From assembly GCA_033763995.1 (NCBI GenBank), contig JANRJL010000100.1, positions 1 to 35,129 on the forward strand: 35,129 nt of DNA, read 5' to 3'. Below are positions 26,222 through 33,630 of the stretch, one piece after another (the stretch's first letter is position 1; each line of letters opens with the position of its first letter). A program made the position numbers and the translations under genes. The notes under the pieces were generated by a model. The model did not search any database. It saw only the letters and a list, made by a program, of their open reading frames with translations, and was not told the origin of the DNA. The stretch is from GCA-2737725 sp033763995 (lineage in GTDB: Bacteria > Pseudomonadota > Alphaproteobacteria > Rhodospirillales > Rhodospirillaceae).

Positions 26222-26982
26222 CCAGCCTGCCCGAAAAGACCGAGAAAAAACTCGGCCTGGTCATCGACCTCGACACCTGTGTCGGCTGTCAGGCTTGTGT
26301 CACCAACTGCAAGCAGTGGAACACCGGCGGCCACATGGCGCCGTTGACCGATCTCAACGCCTATGGCGCCGGCGCCGACGGCGTGTGGTTCAACCGCGTG
26401 CACACCTACGAGGCCTCGGGCCATGAGGGCTGCGGCGCCGCGCCCTCGCGCGACCCTGTTTACCGAACAGTTCACTTCCCGCGCTCGTGCCTGCACTGCG
26501 AAACGCCCGACTGCGTCACCGTGTGTCCCACGGGCGCGTCCTACAAACGCGCCTCGGACGGCATCGTGCTGGTGGACGAAGACAAGTGCATCGGCTGCAA
26601 GTTGTGCTCCTGGGCATGTCCCTATGGCGCGCGCGAGTACGACGTGTTCGAAGGGGTCATGAAAAAATGCACGCTGTGCATCGACCGCATCTACAACGAG
26701 AACCTGGCCGAGGAAGACCGCGTGCCCGCCTGCGTGCTGACGTGCCCCACCTCGGCGCGGCATTTCGGCGACCTGGGCGATCCCGAGTCCGACGTCTCCA
26801 AGCTGGTGGCCGCGCGCGGCGGCGTGGCGCTGATGCCCGAGCTGGGCTACGCGCCGGTGAACCGCTACCTGCCGCCGCGCCCGCGCCAAGACACGGCTGC
26901 TGCAAGGCCCGCGCCCGCGCTGACGCCGGCGGACTCGCCCACGGGCCTGCTGGGCTGGGTGGACAAGTTGTTGTCGCGATGA
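26218..26982 (+). CDS. soeB: Sulfite dehydrogenase iron-sulfur subunit SoeB
   Basis: A 254-residue electron-transfer subunit with four 4Fe-4S clusters: C21/C24/C27/C31 (CVGCQACVTNC), SCLHCETPDCVTVCP, CIGCKLCSWACPYG and KKCTLCIDRI with ACVLTCP. It passes electrons from SoeA to the membrane subunit. The gene overlaps soeA by ATGA, so the two are co-translated. The Pro/Ala-rich C-terminus (about residues 222-240) precedes a short final helix (GLLGWVDKLLSR). It is homologous to DmsB-type subunits; the Soe naming follows from soeA and soeC. Confidence 0.88.
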   Translation: MTSLPEKTEKKLGLVIDLDTCVGCQACVTNCKQWNTGGHMAPLTDLNAYGAGADGVWFNRVHTYEASGHEGCGAAPSRDPVYRTVHFPRSCLHCETPDCVTVCPTGASYKRASDGIVLVDEDKCIGCKLCSWACPYGAREYDVFEGVMKKCTLCIDRIYNENLAEEDRVPACVLTCPTSARHFGDLGDPESDVSKLVAARGGVALMPELGYAPVNRYLPPRPRQDTAAARPAPALTPADSPTGLLGWVDKLLSR

Positions 26983-27058
26983 CGAGCTCAACTCTTGCCA
27001 CAAACTCAATTGTCATTCTCCGCGCCCCGGTTCGCGCGAAGCGCGACCGAAGCGTAAA

Positions 27059-27143
27059 CTCCAGCGGGGAATCCAGGTGTTTCTGTTTTCTGGTCTTTAT
27101 AAAACAGAAAACTCTGGATCCTCGGGTCAAGCCCGAGGATGAC
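27059..27143. repeat. Palindromic dispersed repeat between soeB and soeC
   Basis: AATCCAGG with TTTCTGTTTT and then AAACAGAAA with TCTGGAT pair around a short loop, followed by CCTCGGGTCAAGCCCGAGG and ATGAC. The build is the same as the element at 21976-22063. It lies in the 193-base gap of an otherwise tight operon; soeC has only a weak ribosome-binding site, so the element could affect processing or expression. Confidence 0.65.
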
Positions 27144-27175
27144 AGCCAGAGTATGGGGCCTGGTTCGAGCATGCC

Positions 27176-28132
27176 ATGAACCCCGCCTTCTCCGTCATCT
27201 TCTTCACCACCGCCTCGGGGGCCGGCTACGGCCTGCTGATCGTGCTGGGGCTTTACGCGCTGGCGGGCGCGTTGCCGCGCGACTTTTGGTTCGCGTTCGC
27301 GGCGATGGCCCTCTCCCTCGCGCTCATCACCGCCGGGTTGCTGTCGTCCACGGCGCACTTGGGCCACCCCGAGCGCGCATGGCGCGCGTTTTCGCAATGG
27401 CGCAGCAGTTGGCTGTCGCGCGAGGGCGTCATGGCGGTGGCCACGTACATTCCCGCGCTGCTCTTTGGCCTCGCCTGGATTTTTCCCGACACCTTTGCGT
27501 TGCCGCTGGCGCCCTTGGGCGTGCTGAGTGCGGCGTTTGCCTTCGGCACGCTGTTCACGACGGCGATGATTTATCGCAGCCTCAAGCCCATTCACCGCTG
27601 GCACAATAAATATGTGGTTCCGGGCTACATGGTGTTGGGTCCCATGAGCGGCGCGGTGCTGGCCTTGGCCGTGGCGACCCTCATGGGCCAACGGATGCCG
27701 TTTCTCGCCACCATCTCGGGCGTGTTGCTGGCGACGGGCCTGCTGGTGAAGTGGCTCTACTGGTCCTTCTGCGACGAGACCGCGAGCCCCAGCACGCCCG
27801 CCACGGCCACGGGGCTCGCAAGCCCGGGACGCACCGTCGACGTGCGCAGCGTCGAGTGGCCTCACACCGAGGAAAACTACATTCTCAAAGAAATGGGCTT
27901 TCGCATCGGCCGCAAGCACGCCGGCCGCCTGCGCCAGATCTCCATCTGGGCCGGGTTCTTAGTGCCCGCGGTGATGATCGAGGTCTCCATCGTCGCCGCC
28001 CCGGGCCTGCAACCGGCCCTCACCCTTGGCGCCGCGCTGCTCATGGCCGTGGGCGTGGTGGCGGAGCGCTGGCTGTTCTTCGCCGAGGCCCGGCACACCG
28101 TGATGCTCTACTACGGCGCATCCCAGGCATAG
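27176..28132 (+). CDS. soeC: Sulfite dehydrogenase membrane subunit SoeC (DmsC/NrfD-like)
   Basis: A 318-residue integral membrane protein with about eight or nine helices that would hand electrons to the quinone pool. FFTTASGAGYGLLIVLGLYAL, LLSSTAHLGHPERAWRAFSQWRSSWLSREG and the HKxN-like MIYRSLKPIHRWHNKYVVPGYMVLG are DmsC/SoeC-like. The long soluble loop after helix six (FCDETASPSTPATATG) and the TEENYILKEMGFRIGRKHA stretch near the C-terminus also recur in DmsC relatives. The gene is separated from soeB by a repeat-bearing gap of 193 bases. Start ATG 27176; a weak ribosome-binding site precedes it. Confidence 0.86.
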   Translation: MNPAFSVIFFTTASGAGYGLLIVLGLYALAGALPRDFWFAFAAMALSLALITAGLLSSTAHLGHPERAWRAFSQWRSSWLSREGVMAVATYIPALLFGLAWIFPDTFALPLAPLGVLSAAFAFGTLFTTAMIYRSLKPIHRWHNKYVVPGYMVLGPMSGAVLALAVATLMGQRMPFLATISGVLLATGLLVKWLYWSFCDETASPSTPATATGLASPGRTVDVRSVEWPHTEENYILKEMGFRIGRKHAGRLRQISIWAGFLVPAVMIEVSIVAAPGLQPALTLGAALLMAVGVVAERWLFFAEARHTVMLYYGASQA

Positions 28133-28144
28133 ATTTTGGGCCAT

Positions 28145-28163
28145 TATGCTGCACCGCAACATA
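28145..28163. promoter_or_regulatory. Inverted repeat TATGCTGC-N3-GCAACATA
   Basis: Eight-base arms with one mismatch flank ACC, about 145 bases upstream of the small gene at 28308. TGC-rich dyads of this kind resemble PhaR-type operators of Alphaproteobacteria, but I cannot confirm it. A second palindrome, AACAATTGTT, is at 28197-28206. Confidence 0.35.
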
Positions 28164-28307
28164 GCCCCAGCTCCCTAGGCCCATCGTTCGCCAGACAACA
28201 ATTGTTACCGAATTCGCGTTGCCCGCAGCATGGCGCGGGCGTTACACCATCAACCCATAGAACATCTTTCCGGATTTCACCTGACGCGGGAAAAGGGAGG
28301 CCATCTC

Positions 28308-28658
28308 ATGGCTGACGACAAGAAGGCGGGCGGCACCAAGGCCGCCTCGGATTTCATCAAGGGCGACACCGACAACGCGGTGTTCCTGGGCAATCCGCAC
28401 ATCGACAACCTGATGTCGATCGTCATCGCGCTGGGCGCCGAAGTCTGGGCCGACCGGCAGCGCGCCAAGATCATCGAGCACCTGCTCAGCACCAAGGGCA
28501 AGGTGACCACCGAGATGATCGAGCAATACGTGCCGACCGACGAGCAGAAGGCGGCCTGGGCCAAGGAACGCGACGCCATGGCCAAGCGCGTTTATGCCGT
28601 CATGGCCCGCGACACGTCGAAGGCGCGGCCCTTCGGCGAACCGCGCGAATTCAACTGA
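28308..28658 (+). CDS. Conserved-looking helical protein of unknown function
   Basis: A 116-residue protein I do not recognise. It has a short polar N-terminus (MADDKKAGGTKAASDFIKGD), then LGNPHIDNLMSIVIALGAEVWADRQRAKIIEHLLSTKGKVTTEMIEQYVPTDEQKAAWAKERDAMAKRVYAVM (predicted mostly helical), and a basic tail (ARPFGEPREFN). No signal or membrane span. GGGAGG lies eight bases before the ATG, an excellent site. It is only 26 bases ahead of the methyltransferase gene and likely cotranscribed, suggesting the two work together, perhaps as partner or subunit (inference). Confidence 0.72.
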   Translation: MADDKKAGGTKAASDFIKGDTDNAVFLGNPHIDNLMSIVIALGAEVWADRQRAKIIEHLLSTKGKVTTEMIEQYVPTDEQKAAWAKERDAMAKRVYAVMARDTSKARPFGEPREFN

Positions 28659-28684
28659 ACCGGCGCGGGAACAGGAGCACCCCC

Positions 28685-29875
28685 ATGGATCGTCGCACCC
28701 TCATGGGCGCCACCGCCGCCGTCTCGGCCGCGGTCGGCTCGTTGTTCACCGGCCGCAAGGCTCAGGCCAAAGCCAAGGATACCATGCCCTACCCCAAGGG
28801 CACCTTGCAGCCGCGCGGCCACATCGAACGGCTCGAGCGCCTGCCCACCGTCGATTTGGAAAGCCGTCAGGACTTTTTGATGAGCTTCCGCACCTGGGTG
28901 AACACCGAACTCAGCCGCGCCGGTCAGGCGCGGGCGGAAGAGATCGTCAAGGAGAAGGGCCTCGCGGGCAAGGACCTGACGCAACAGGACGCCATCGCGC
29001 TGCTGCAGGACGACCCGGTCATTTCCATGAGCACGCGGGCATGGCTGTCGGCGCAACAACTGATGTGGAACGGCCTGCGCGAGGAGTTCGAGGGCAACGC
29101 CGACAAATACTTGGCCGAGATGGAAGCCGCCGACAAGATGGGCCCCGGCACGCTCGAGCTGAACCCCAACGCCAAGTGGCCCGACTACGTGAAGCACGAA
29201 ATTCACATTCAGCCGGGCGGCTACGTCGGCAGCGAGTTCGCCGGCCACATGTACCACTACGGCACCAATGCGTTTTACACCGGCCGCAACTTCAACGACG
29301 AGCTGCACGTGGGCTCGGCGGCGCGCATGCCGGTGCCCAAGGACGGCAAGGTGAAGCGCATCCTCGACATCGGCTGCGGCATAGGACAATTGGCTCTGGC
29401 GCTGAAGGAACGCTTCCCCGACGCCGAGGTGTGGGCCATCGACGTGGGCGGCCCCATGATCCGCTACGGCCACCTGCGCGCGGTCGAGCGGGGCCTGGCG
29501 GTCAACTTCGCCCAGCGCCTGGGCGAGGACACCAAGTTCCCCGACAATTACTTCGACATCGTCACCAGCTACATCATGTTCCACGAGGTCAACCCCGAGG
29601 GCACGGCGGCGCAGGTGAAGGAAGCCATGCGCATCGTGCGGCCGGGCGGCATTTACTATCCGCTCGATTTCAAGCTCACCGGCGCGCCGCGGCGCACCGC
29701 GTATGGCCTGTACCGCGGCTGGATGGATCACCGCTGGAACAACGAAGTGTGGACGCAGAAGTTCCGCGCCAATGGCCTGCCCGACATGATCCGCAAGGCC
29801 GGCTTCGAACTCAACGAAAAGGAGCCCGAGTTGCTGCGCGGCTTCGGCGTGCTCAACGCCACCAAGCCGGCGTAA
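28685..29875 (+). CDS. SAM-dependent methyltransferase with Tat-like leader
   Basis: A 396-residue protein. The first residues MDRRTLMGATAAVSAAVGSLF form a twin-arginine-like leader (RRTLMG, then a hydrophobic Ala-rich stretch and an AxA-type site KAQAKA). A helical region (about 40-190) precedes a class I methyltransferase domain: motif I is ILDIGCGIGQLALAL (about residues 226-240), then VWAIDVGGPMIRYGHLRA, FPDNYFDIVTSYIMFHEV and the IVRPGGIYYPLD turn. Substrate unknown. A SAM enzyme carrying an export signal is odd, as SAM is cytoplasmic. It is followed by a strong terminator and preceded by a small helical partner. Confidence 0.82.
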   Translation: MDRRTLMGATAAVSAAVGSLFTGRKAQAKAKDTMPYPKGTLQPRGHIERLERLPTVDLESRQDFLMSFRTWVNTELSRAGQARAEEIVKEKGLAGKDLTQQDAIALLQDDPVISMSTRAWLSAQQLMWNGLREEFEGNADKYLAEMEAADKMGPGTLELNPNAKWPDYVKHEIHIQPGGYVGSEFAGHMYHYGTNAFYTGRNFNDELHVGSAARMPVPKDGKVKRILDIGCGIGQLALALKERFPDAEVWAIDVGGPMIRYGHLRAVERGLAVNFAQRLGEDTKFPDNYFDIVTSYIMFHEVNPEGTAAQVKEAMRIVRPGGIYYPLDFKLTGAPRRTAYGLYRGWMDHRWNNEVWTQKFRANGLPDMIRKAGFELNEKEPELLRGFGVLNATKPA

Positions 29876-29896
29876 CAAAAGTCATCACGACATACG

Positions 29897-29929
29897 AAGG
29901 GCCGGGGATCGCTCCCCGGCCCTTTTGTT
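29897..29929 (+). terminator. Rho-independent terminator after the methyltransferase
   Basis: AAGGGCCGGGGA and TCCCCGGCCCTT form a perfect 12-pair stem with a four-base loop followed by TTTTGTT. Confidence 0.9.
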
Positions 29930-29950
29930 CTATCCACGCGACGAGACCAA

Positions 29951-30150
29951 GCGAAAACATGACTTTGACTTTATTTTCCTCTTCGACATGACCCAAGGTC
30001 ATGGCGAAAGGAAAAGTACAGTCGAAGTCATTTTTCGCGAGGGAGTCGAGGCCTCGGCACCGCGAGAAAAATCAACCCGACTAAATTTTCGTTTCGTCTG
30101 CCTGTCGACAGCCGAACACGAAAATGAAGTCAGGTTGATGTTTTCCCGCG
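29951..30150. repeat. Doublet of long hairpins built from one 35-base unit
   Basis: The non-coding stretch holds two hairpins. Hairpin A (29951-30038) has the tip CATGACC-CAA-GGTCATG; hairpin B (30061-30150) has the tip CTGTCGACAG. All four arms are related to a unit GCGAAAA.AT....GACT..ATTTTC.T.TTCG, in alternating orientation (+, -, +, -), with a 22-base linker AGGGAGTCGAGGCCTCGGCACC. The layout resembles a doublet of REP palindromes (BIME). It separates the convergent methyltransferase and GST genes. I have no name for this family. Confidence 0.75.
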
Positions 30151-30161
30151 AACCGTCGCCG

Positions 30162-30797
30162 CTACGCGGCAACCTTCATGGCCGCCGCGCGCATGTCAGA
30201 CACTTTCTTGGTGGCCGCGCGTTCACTGCACGCCTTGAACCACGCCGCCGTCTTGGGCCAGGGCGCGATGTCGAAGTTGGAGCGCACCAGATATTCCATC
30301 ACGCAGGCCGCGTTGAGATCGGCCACCGAAAAGGCCGCGCCCGCGAGATACGGCGATTGCGCCAGCGCCGTTTCCAGGACCTGCACGAGGGGGCCCGCCT
30401 TCGCGGCCAGGTCGGCCAGCAGCTTCTCGTCGCGCTCCTCGGGCTTCTTGAACAGCACCTCGCGCAGGCGGCCATAGGCCACGGGCTCCAGCTCGGCCGC
30501 GGCCCACAGCGTCCACTGCAGGGCCTTGGCTTGGCCGGCGTCGTCGGCGGGCCAGAGTTTGCCCTTGGAATATTTCTGCGCGATATAGACGTTGATGCCG
30601 AGGCTCTCGCTCATCGTCACCGCGCCGTCGACGATGGCCGGCATCTTGCCCGCCGGGTTGATGGCGAGGAACGCGGGTTGCTTATGCTCGCCCTTGCGGA
30701 AATCGAGGTTGACCAGCTCGTAGGCGGCACCCGCCTCCTCCGCCGCCCAGACGTTGCGCGACGCGCGCGACATCACCGAACCGTAGATCTTGATCAT
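30162..30797 (-). CDS. Glutathione S-transferase family protein, copy 1
   Basis: A 211-residue GST: N-terminal thioredoxin-like domain (MIKIYGSVMSRASRNVWAAEEAGAAYELVNLDF, with NPAGKMPAIVDGAVTMSESLGINVYIAQKY carrying the glutathione-binding cis-Pro and ES motif) and C-terminal helical domain (GAAFSVADLNAACVMEYL, the SxADL N-cap motif). A Ser near position 10 is the likely thiol activator. It is the last gene of a probable operon hyi-gst-gst and about 50% similar to the upstream gst by eye, so a tandem duplicate. Substrate unknown. Confidence 0.9.
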   Translation of the reverse strand: MIKIYGSVMSRASRNVWAAEEAGAAYELVNLDFRKGEHKQPAFLAINPAGKMPAIVDGAVTMSESLGINVYIAQKYSKGKLWPADDAGQAKALQWTLWAAAELEPVAYGRLREVLFKKPEERDEKLLADLAAKAGPLVQVLETALAQSPYLAGAAFSVADLNAACVMEYLVRSNFDIAPWPKTAAWFKACSERAATKKVSDMRAAAMKVAA

Positions 30798-30830
30798 GAG
30801 AATGCTCCTTCGTCGTGCAAAAATCGGGGA

Positions 30831-30876
30831 AAAATCGGGGTCAGAGCAAGATTAATCTTGCTCTGACCCCGATTTT
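30831..30876. repeat. 46-base perfect palindrome between the two gst genes
   Basis: AAAATCGGGGTCAGAGC begins the 23-base left arm and the exact complement follows with no loop, centred at 30853/30854. A direct copy of AAAATCGGGG lies immediately upstream at 30820-30829. In the minus direction the arm ends in CCCCGATTTTT, so it could terminate or attenuate transcription from gst2 to gst1. It looks like a mobile palindromic element of REP or MITE type. Confidence 0.8.
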
Positions 30877-30903
30877 AGTTCGCGGGGAATGACACCGAGG
30901 TGA

Positions 30904-31524
30904 CTACGCCACGGCCTTCATGGCATTGACCTTTTGATTAGCCGGGCGCGCGAGGCAATCGGTCAGCCATTTGTGCGTCGCGGGCCAAGGCGTGGTGTCG
31001 AACTGGGTGCGCACCAGGTAGTCGGCCACGGCGGCGACGTTGAGATCGGCGATGGTGAACGTGCCACCCGCCAAGTACGGAGCCTTAGACAGCGCCGCCT
31101 CCAGCACCTTGAGCGGCGCCTTGGTGCGCTCGGCGAGCGTCTCGACGTTTTTCAGGTCGCGCTCATGCTCTTTCTTGAAGACGAACTCGATCAGGCGCCC
31201 CACGGCGAGCGGCTCCAATTCCGTCGCGGCCCACAGCGTCCATTGCAGGCACTTGGCTTGCGCGCCCTTGTCCGTGGGCCACAGCGAGCCCGCGCCGTAG
31301 GTCTGCGCGATGTAAATGTTCATGGCCAGGCTCTCGGTCATGACCACGCCGTCGTCGGTGAGCGCCGGCACCTTGCCCGCCGGGTTGATCGCCAGGAACT
31401 CGGGCGTCTTGGTGTCGCCCTTCAAGTAATCGAACGGGATGTGCTTGTAGGGCACGCCCAATTCCGTGAGCGCCCAGAGGTTGCGCGAGGTGCGCGAGGC
31501 GGCCTTGCCGTACAGCGTGATCAT
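30904..31524 (-). CDS. Glutathione S-transferase family protein, copy 2
   Basis: A 206-residue GST closely related to the downstream copy: MITLYGKAASRTSRNLWALTELGVPYKHIPFDYLKG, NPAGKVPALTDDGVVMTESLAMNIYIAQTYG, then the helical half with GTFTIADLNVAAVADYL. The start at 31524 has GGAG eight bases upstream. It lies 43 bases after the hydroxypyruvate isomerase gene, in the same direction, so the pair may be one operon. A role in glutathione-linked metabolism or detoxification is inferred from the family only. Confidence 0.9.
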   Translation of the reverse strand: MITLYGKAASRTSRNLWALTELGVPYKHIPFDYLKGDTKTPEFLAINPAGKVPALTDDGVVMTESLAMNIYIAQTYGAGSLWPTDKGAQAKCLQWTLWAATELEPLAVGRLIEFVFKKEHERDLKNVETLAERTKAPLKVLEAALSKAPYLAGGTFTIADLNVAAVADYLVRTQFDTTPWPATHKWLTDCLARPANQKVNAMKAVA

Positions 31525-31547
31525 CCAACAACTCCGTACCAATAAAA

Positions 31548-31566
31548 CCTCTCCCACAGGGAGAGG
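31548..31566. repeat. Minimal CCTCTCCC/GGGAGAGG hairpin
   Basis: CCTCTCCC and GGGAGAGG around ACA, the core of the dispersed element seen at 23208 and 32388, in the 43-base spacer between hyi and gst. Confidence 0.65.
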
Positions 31567-31567
31567 G

Positions 31568-32365
31568 TTACTTTTTGGGTTTATCTTCACGCACACCAAT
31601 TCCCCAATCGCGGCCCCAGTGCAAGCCCTCGCGCGTGGACTTTCGCGGTGCGTACTCGGCCCCCACCCAGCCGTCATAGCCGTGGGCATCCAGCAGGTCG
31701 AACAAGAAGCGCCAGTTGATCTCGCCCAGCTTGTCGGGCTCGTGGCGGCCGGGCACCCCGGCCACCTGGATATGGCCGATGATGTCCAAGTTGTTCTCGA
31801 TGAACTCGGCGATGTTGCCTTCCAGCGTCTGGGCATGAAACACGTCGTAGAGCAGCTTGACGTTTTTATGGTCCACCGCGCGCACGATGGCGGCGGCTTG
31901 GGCGGGCGTGCGCGTCATGTAGCCGTCGAGGTTGATGTTCTCCACCAGCACGCGAATGCCCTCGCTCGCCAAATACTTGCCGGCATGGCCCAGGTTCTTC
32001 ACCAGCAGGTCCACGGCGTCGGGCTGCTCGTCCTCGGGCACGATGCCGGTCATGACGTGCACTTGCTTGCAGTCGTTGTATTCGGCGTAGGCGAGCACCT
32101 CGTCGAGCGAGGTCTTGAAGGCGCGCTCGTGACCCTTGAGCGCGGCGAGGCCCCGCTGCCCGCCCGCGTAGTCGCCCGGCGGCGCGTTGAACAGCACCAG
32201 CGGAATGCCCGACATGGCCACCGCGTCGCCCAACTCGCCCGCCGCCGCCTCGTAGGGGAACATGCACTCCGCGCCCGCGAACCCGCACGCGGCCGCGAGC
32301 TTGAAGCGCTCCAACAACGGCGCCTCGGTGAACAGCATGGAAATGTTGGCGGAAAATCGGGGCAT
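31568..32365 (-). CDS. hyi: Hydroxypyruvate isomerase-like protein
   Basis: A 265-residue TIM-barrel sugar isomerase of the Hyi/OtnI group, converting hydroxypyruvate to tartronate semialdehyde or a 2-oxo-tetronate isomer. Marks are MPRFSANISMLFTEAPLLERF, LVLFNAPPGDYAGGQRGLAA, VENINLDGYM (E142) and VGAEYAPRKSTREGLHW (E237), the two metal- or catalysis-linked Glu residues of the family. The Gly-rich substrate loop and length are normal. It is the first gene of a probable minus-strand operon with two GSTs, a pairing whose meaning I cannot establish. Confidence 0.9.
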   Translation of the reverse strand: MPRFSANISMLFTEAPLLERFKLAAACGFAGAECMFPYEAAAGELGDAVAMSGIPLVLFNAPPGDYAGGQRGLAALKGHERAFKTSLDEVLAYAEYNDCKQVHVMTGIVPEDEQPDAVDLLVKNLGHAGKYLASEGIRVLVENINLDGYMTRTPAQAAAIVRAVDHKNVKLLYDVFHAQTLEGNIAEFIENNLDIIGHIQVAGVPGRHEPDKLGEINWRFLFDLLDAHGYDGWVGAEYAPRKSTREGLHWGRDWGIGVREDKPKK

Positions 32366-32387
32366 GAATCATTCCATCGCGGCGGCC

Positions 32388-32449
32388 CCCTCACCCCAAC
32401 CCTCTCCCTCGAGGGGAGAGGGTGCCGAGCGGAGCGAGGCGGTGAGGGT
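32388..32449. repeat. CCCTCACC...GGTGAGGG dispersed repeat
   Basis: Outer arms CCCTCACC and GGTGAGGG enclose an inner CCCTCTCCC-TCGA-GGGGAGAGGG hairpin. It fills most of the 98-base gap between the ELM1 gene stop and the hyi start and matches the elements at 23069-23253. Confidence 0.75.
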
Positions 32450-32463
32450 GACGTTTTAGTCAG

Positions 32464-33531
32464 TTAGTTCTGCGCTAGCAACTCGGCAATCCGGTCGGCG
32501 ATGGCCTCGGCGGCATTGACGGGTGCATGGGTGAAGGGCGCGACAAGACCGTGGAAAGGCTTGGCCGCACCCAGCGCGTAGAGCTCGGCGTGCAGGCGGG
32601 CGTGCTTGGGCGCGGCCATATCGGGCGGCGCATAAATGAACACCGCGTTCGGATTGGCGCAAGCCTCGGAGCACATGGAGGTGGAATCACCCGTCACCAC
32701 AACAACATCAGCGAGCGCCAGATAGCCGCCGTAGGGATTGTCCTTGGACGCGCCATCGCGCGCCCACAAATAGGCGTGATGGGGCACATCCGCGAGCGCG
32801 GAAAGCAACGCCGCCTCGGCCTCGGGCCCCGTGCGGCGCGAGGTGGTGAGCAGCACCGCGCCCTTCATGGAGCGCGCCAGCGCCGCCGCGCGCGCGCCGA
32901 GATCATGGGCGAGCGCCGTGGGGAACGGGCGTTGCCGCGTCGCCCCGCCCACCAGCACCGCGACGAAGGGGCGCGGCAGATGCGCCAGGCGCGGGCCCCA
33001 GGCGGCGGCCTCGGCGGCGAGCGCGGCCTTGGAAAAACGATGCGGCGCGCCGGTGATGCGCAAGGCCCGCGGCAAATCACCTCCCCTCATCCCAAAATCG
33101 GGGCGGGCGCAATCGTGGTTGGGAATGGCGATAAGGTCGAACTCCTCGGCGCCCACGCGGCCCGGATTCATGATCTGCACCAGGCGCACGCGCTTGGGCG
33201 CGGCATTGGCGGAATGGGCGTCGGCGGCGGCCATGCGCTTGATCCAGCGCGCCACGGGCGCGGTGCGCCGCCCCGCCGCGATGACGAGATCGGGCCATGG
33301 CGATGAGGGGTGTGCGGCGAGCCCCGCGATACTCTCATCCGTCACGCCGATCAGCGTCGCCCCGCGCACGAGATTGGGCAATTTGCCCAGCGCGGTGTAG
33401 CGGATGGATTTTTCGACGACGGCCAGACCTGGCACGCGCGCCATGAGCGCGTCCGCCACGCCCCGCACCTGCCCCGCATTGCCGGGCCGGTCGTCGAGCA
33501 GGAGCCAGAGGAGAGAGTCATGTCGCAACAT
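32464..33531 (-). CDS. ELM1/GtrOC1 family protein (mitochondrial-fission ELM1-like)
   Basis: A 355-residue protein of the family called mitochondrial fission ELM1 in bacterial genomes, related to GT-B glycosyltransferases. Start ATG at 33531 (MLRHDSLLWLLLDDRPGNAGQVRG); GTG at 33559-33561 is an alternative that adds ten residues. Marks are LLLDDRPGNAGQ near the N-terminus, IAAGRRTAPVARW, VQIMNPGR, IPNHDC, VLVGGATRQ, TTSRRTGPEAE and VVVTGDSTSMCSEACA near the end. No membrane span. It could act in surface polysaccharide synthesis; the exact reaction is not known. A degenerate copy of its 5' end lies at 34194-34257. Confidence 0.85.
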   Translation of the reverse strand: MLRHDSLLWLLLDDRPGNAGQVRGVADALMARVPGLAVVEKSIRYTALGKLPNLVRGATLIGVTDESIAGLAAHPSSPWPDLVIAAGRRTAPVARWIKRMAAADAHSANAAPKRVRLVQIMNPGRVGAEEFDLIAIPNHDCARPDFGMRGGDLPRALRITGAPHRFSKAALAAEAAAWGPRLAHLPRPFVAVLVGGATRQRPFPTALAHDLGARAAALARSMKGAVLLTTSRRTGPEAEAALLSALADVPHHAYLWARDGASKDNPYGGYLALADVVVVTGDSTSMCSEACANPNAVFIYAPPDMAAPKHARLHAELYALGAAKPFHGLVAPFTHAPVNAAEAIADRIAELLAQN

Positions 33532-33594
33532 AAGCCGAGAGAATACACCAGACAAAGCCACTCGCTATGAATTGTAGGGCCTTCAGGTCATGCC

Positions 33595-33626
33595 TTGATG
33601 TTAAAACGTATATTATGGTAATATAC
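33595..33626 (+). promoter_or_regulatory. Promoter and operator of brnT
   Basis: TTGATG (33595-33600), 18 bases, then TAATAT (33619-33624) make a fair -35/-10 pair. The -10 lies in a perfect inverted repeat GTATATTA-TGG-TAATATAC (33608-33626), as expected for autorepression by the antitoxin. Transcription would start at about the ATG (33631), so the mRNA may be leaderless; no Shine-Dalgarno is seen. Confidence 0.7.
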
Positions 33627-33630
33627 AGCC

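Noticed and set aside
30000..30160. A CRISPR-like array because of repeated 35-base units.
   Set aside because: Units alternate in orientation and form hairpins, with no regular spacers and no cas genes.
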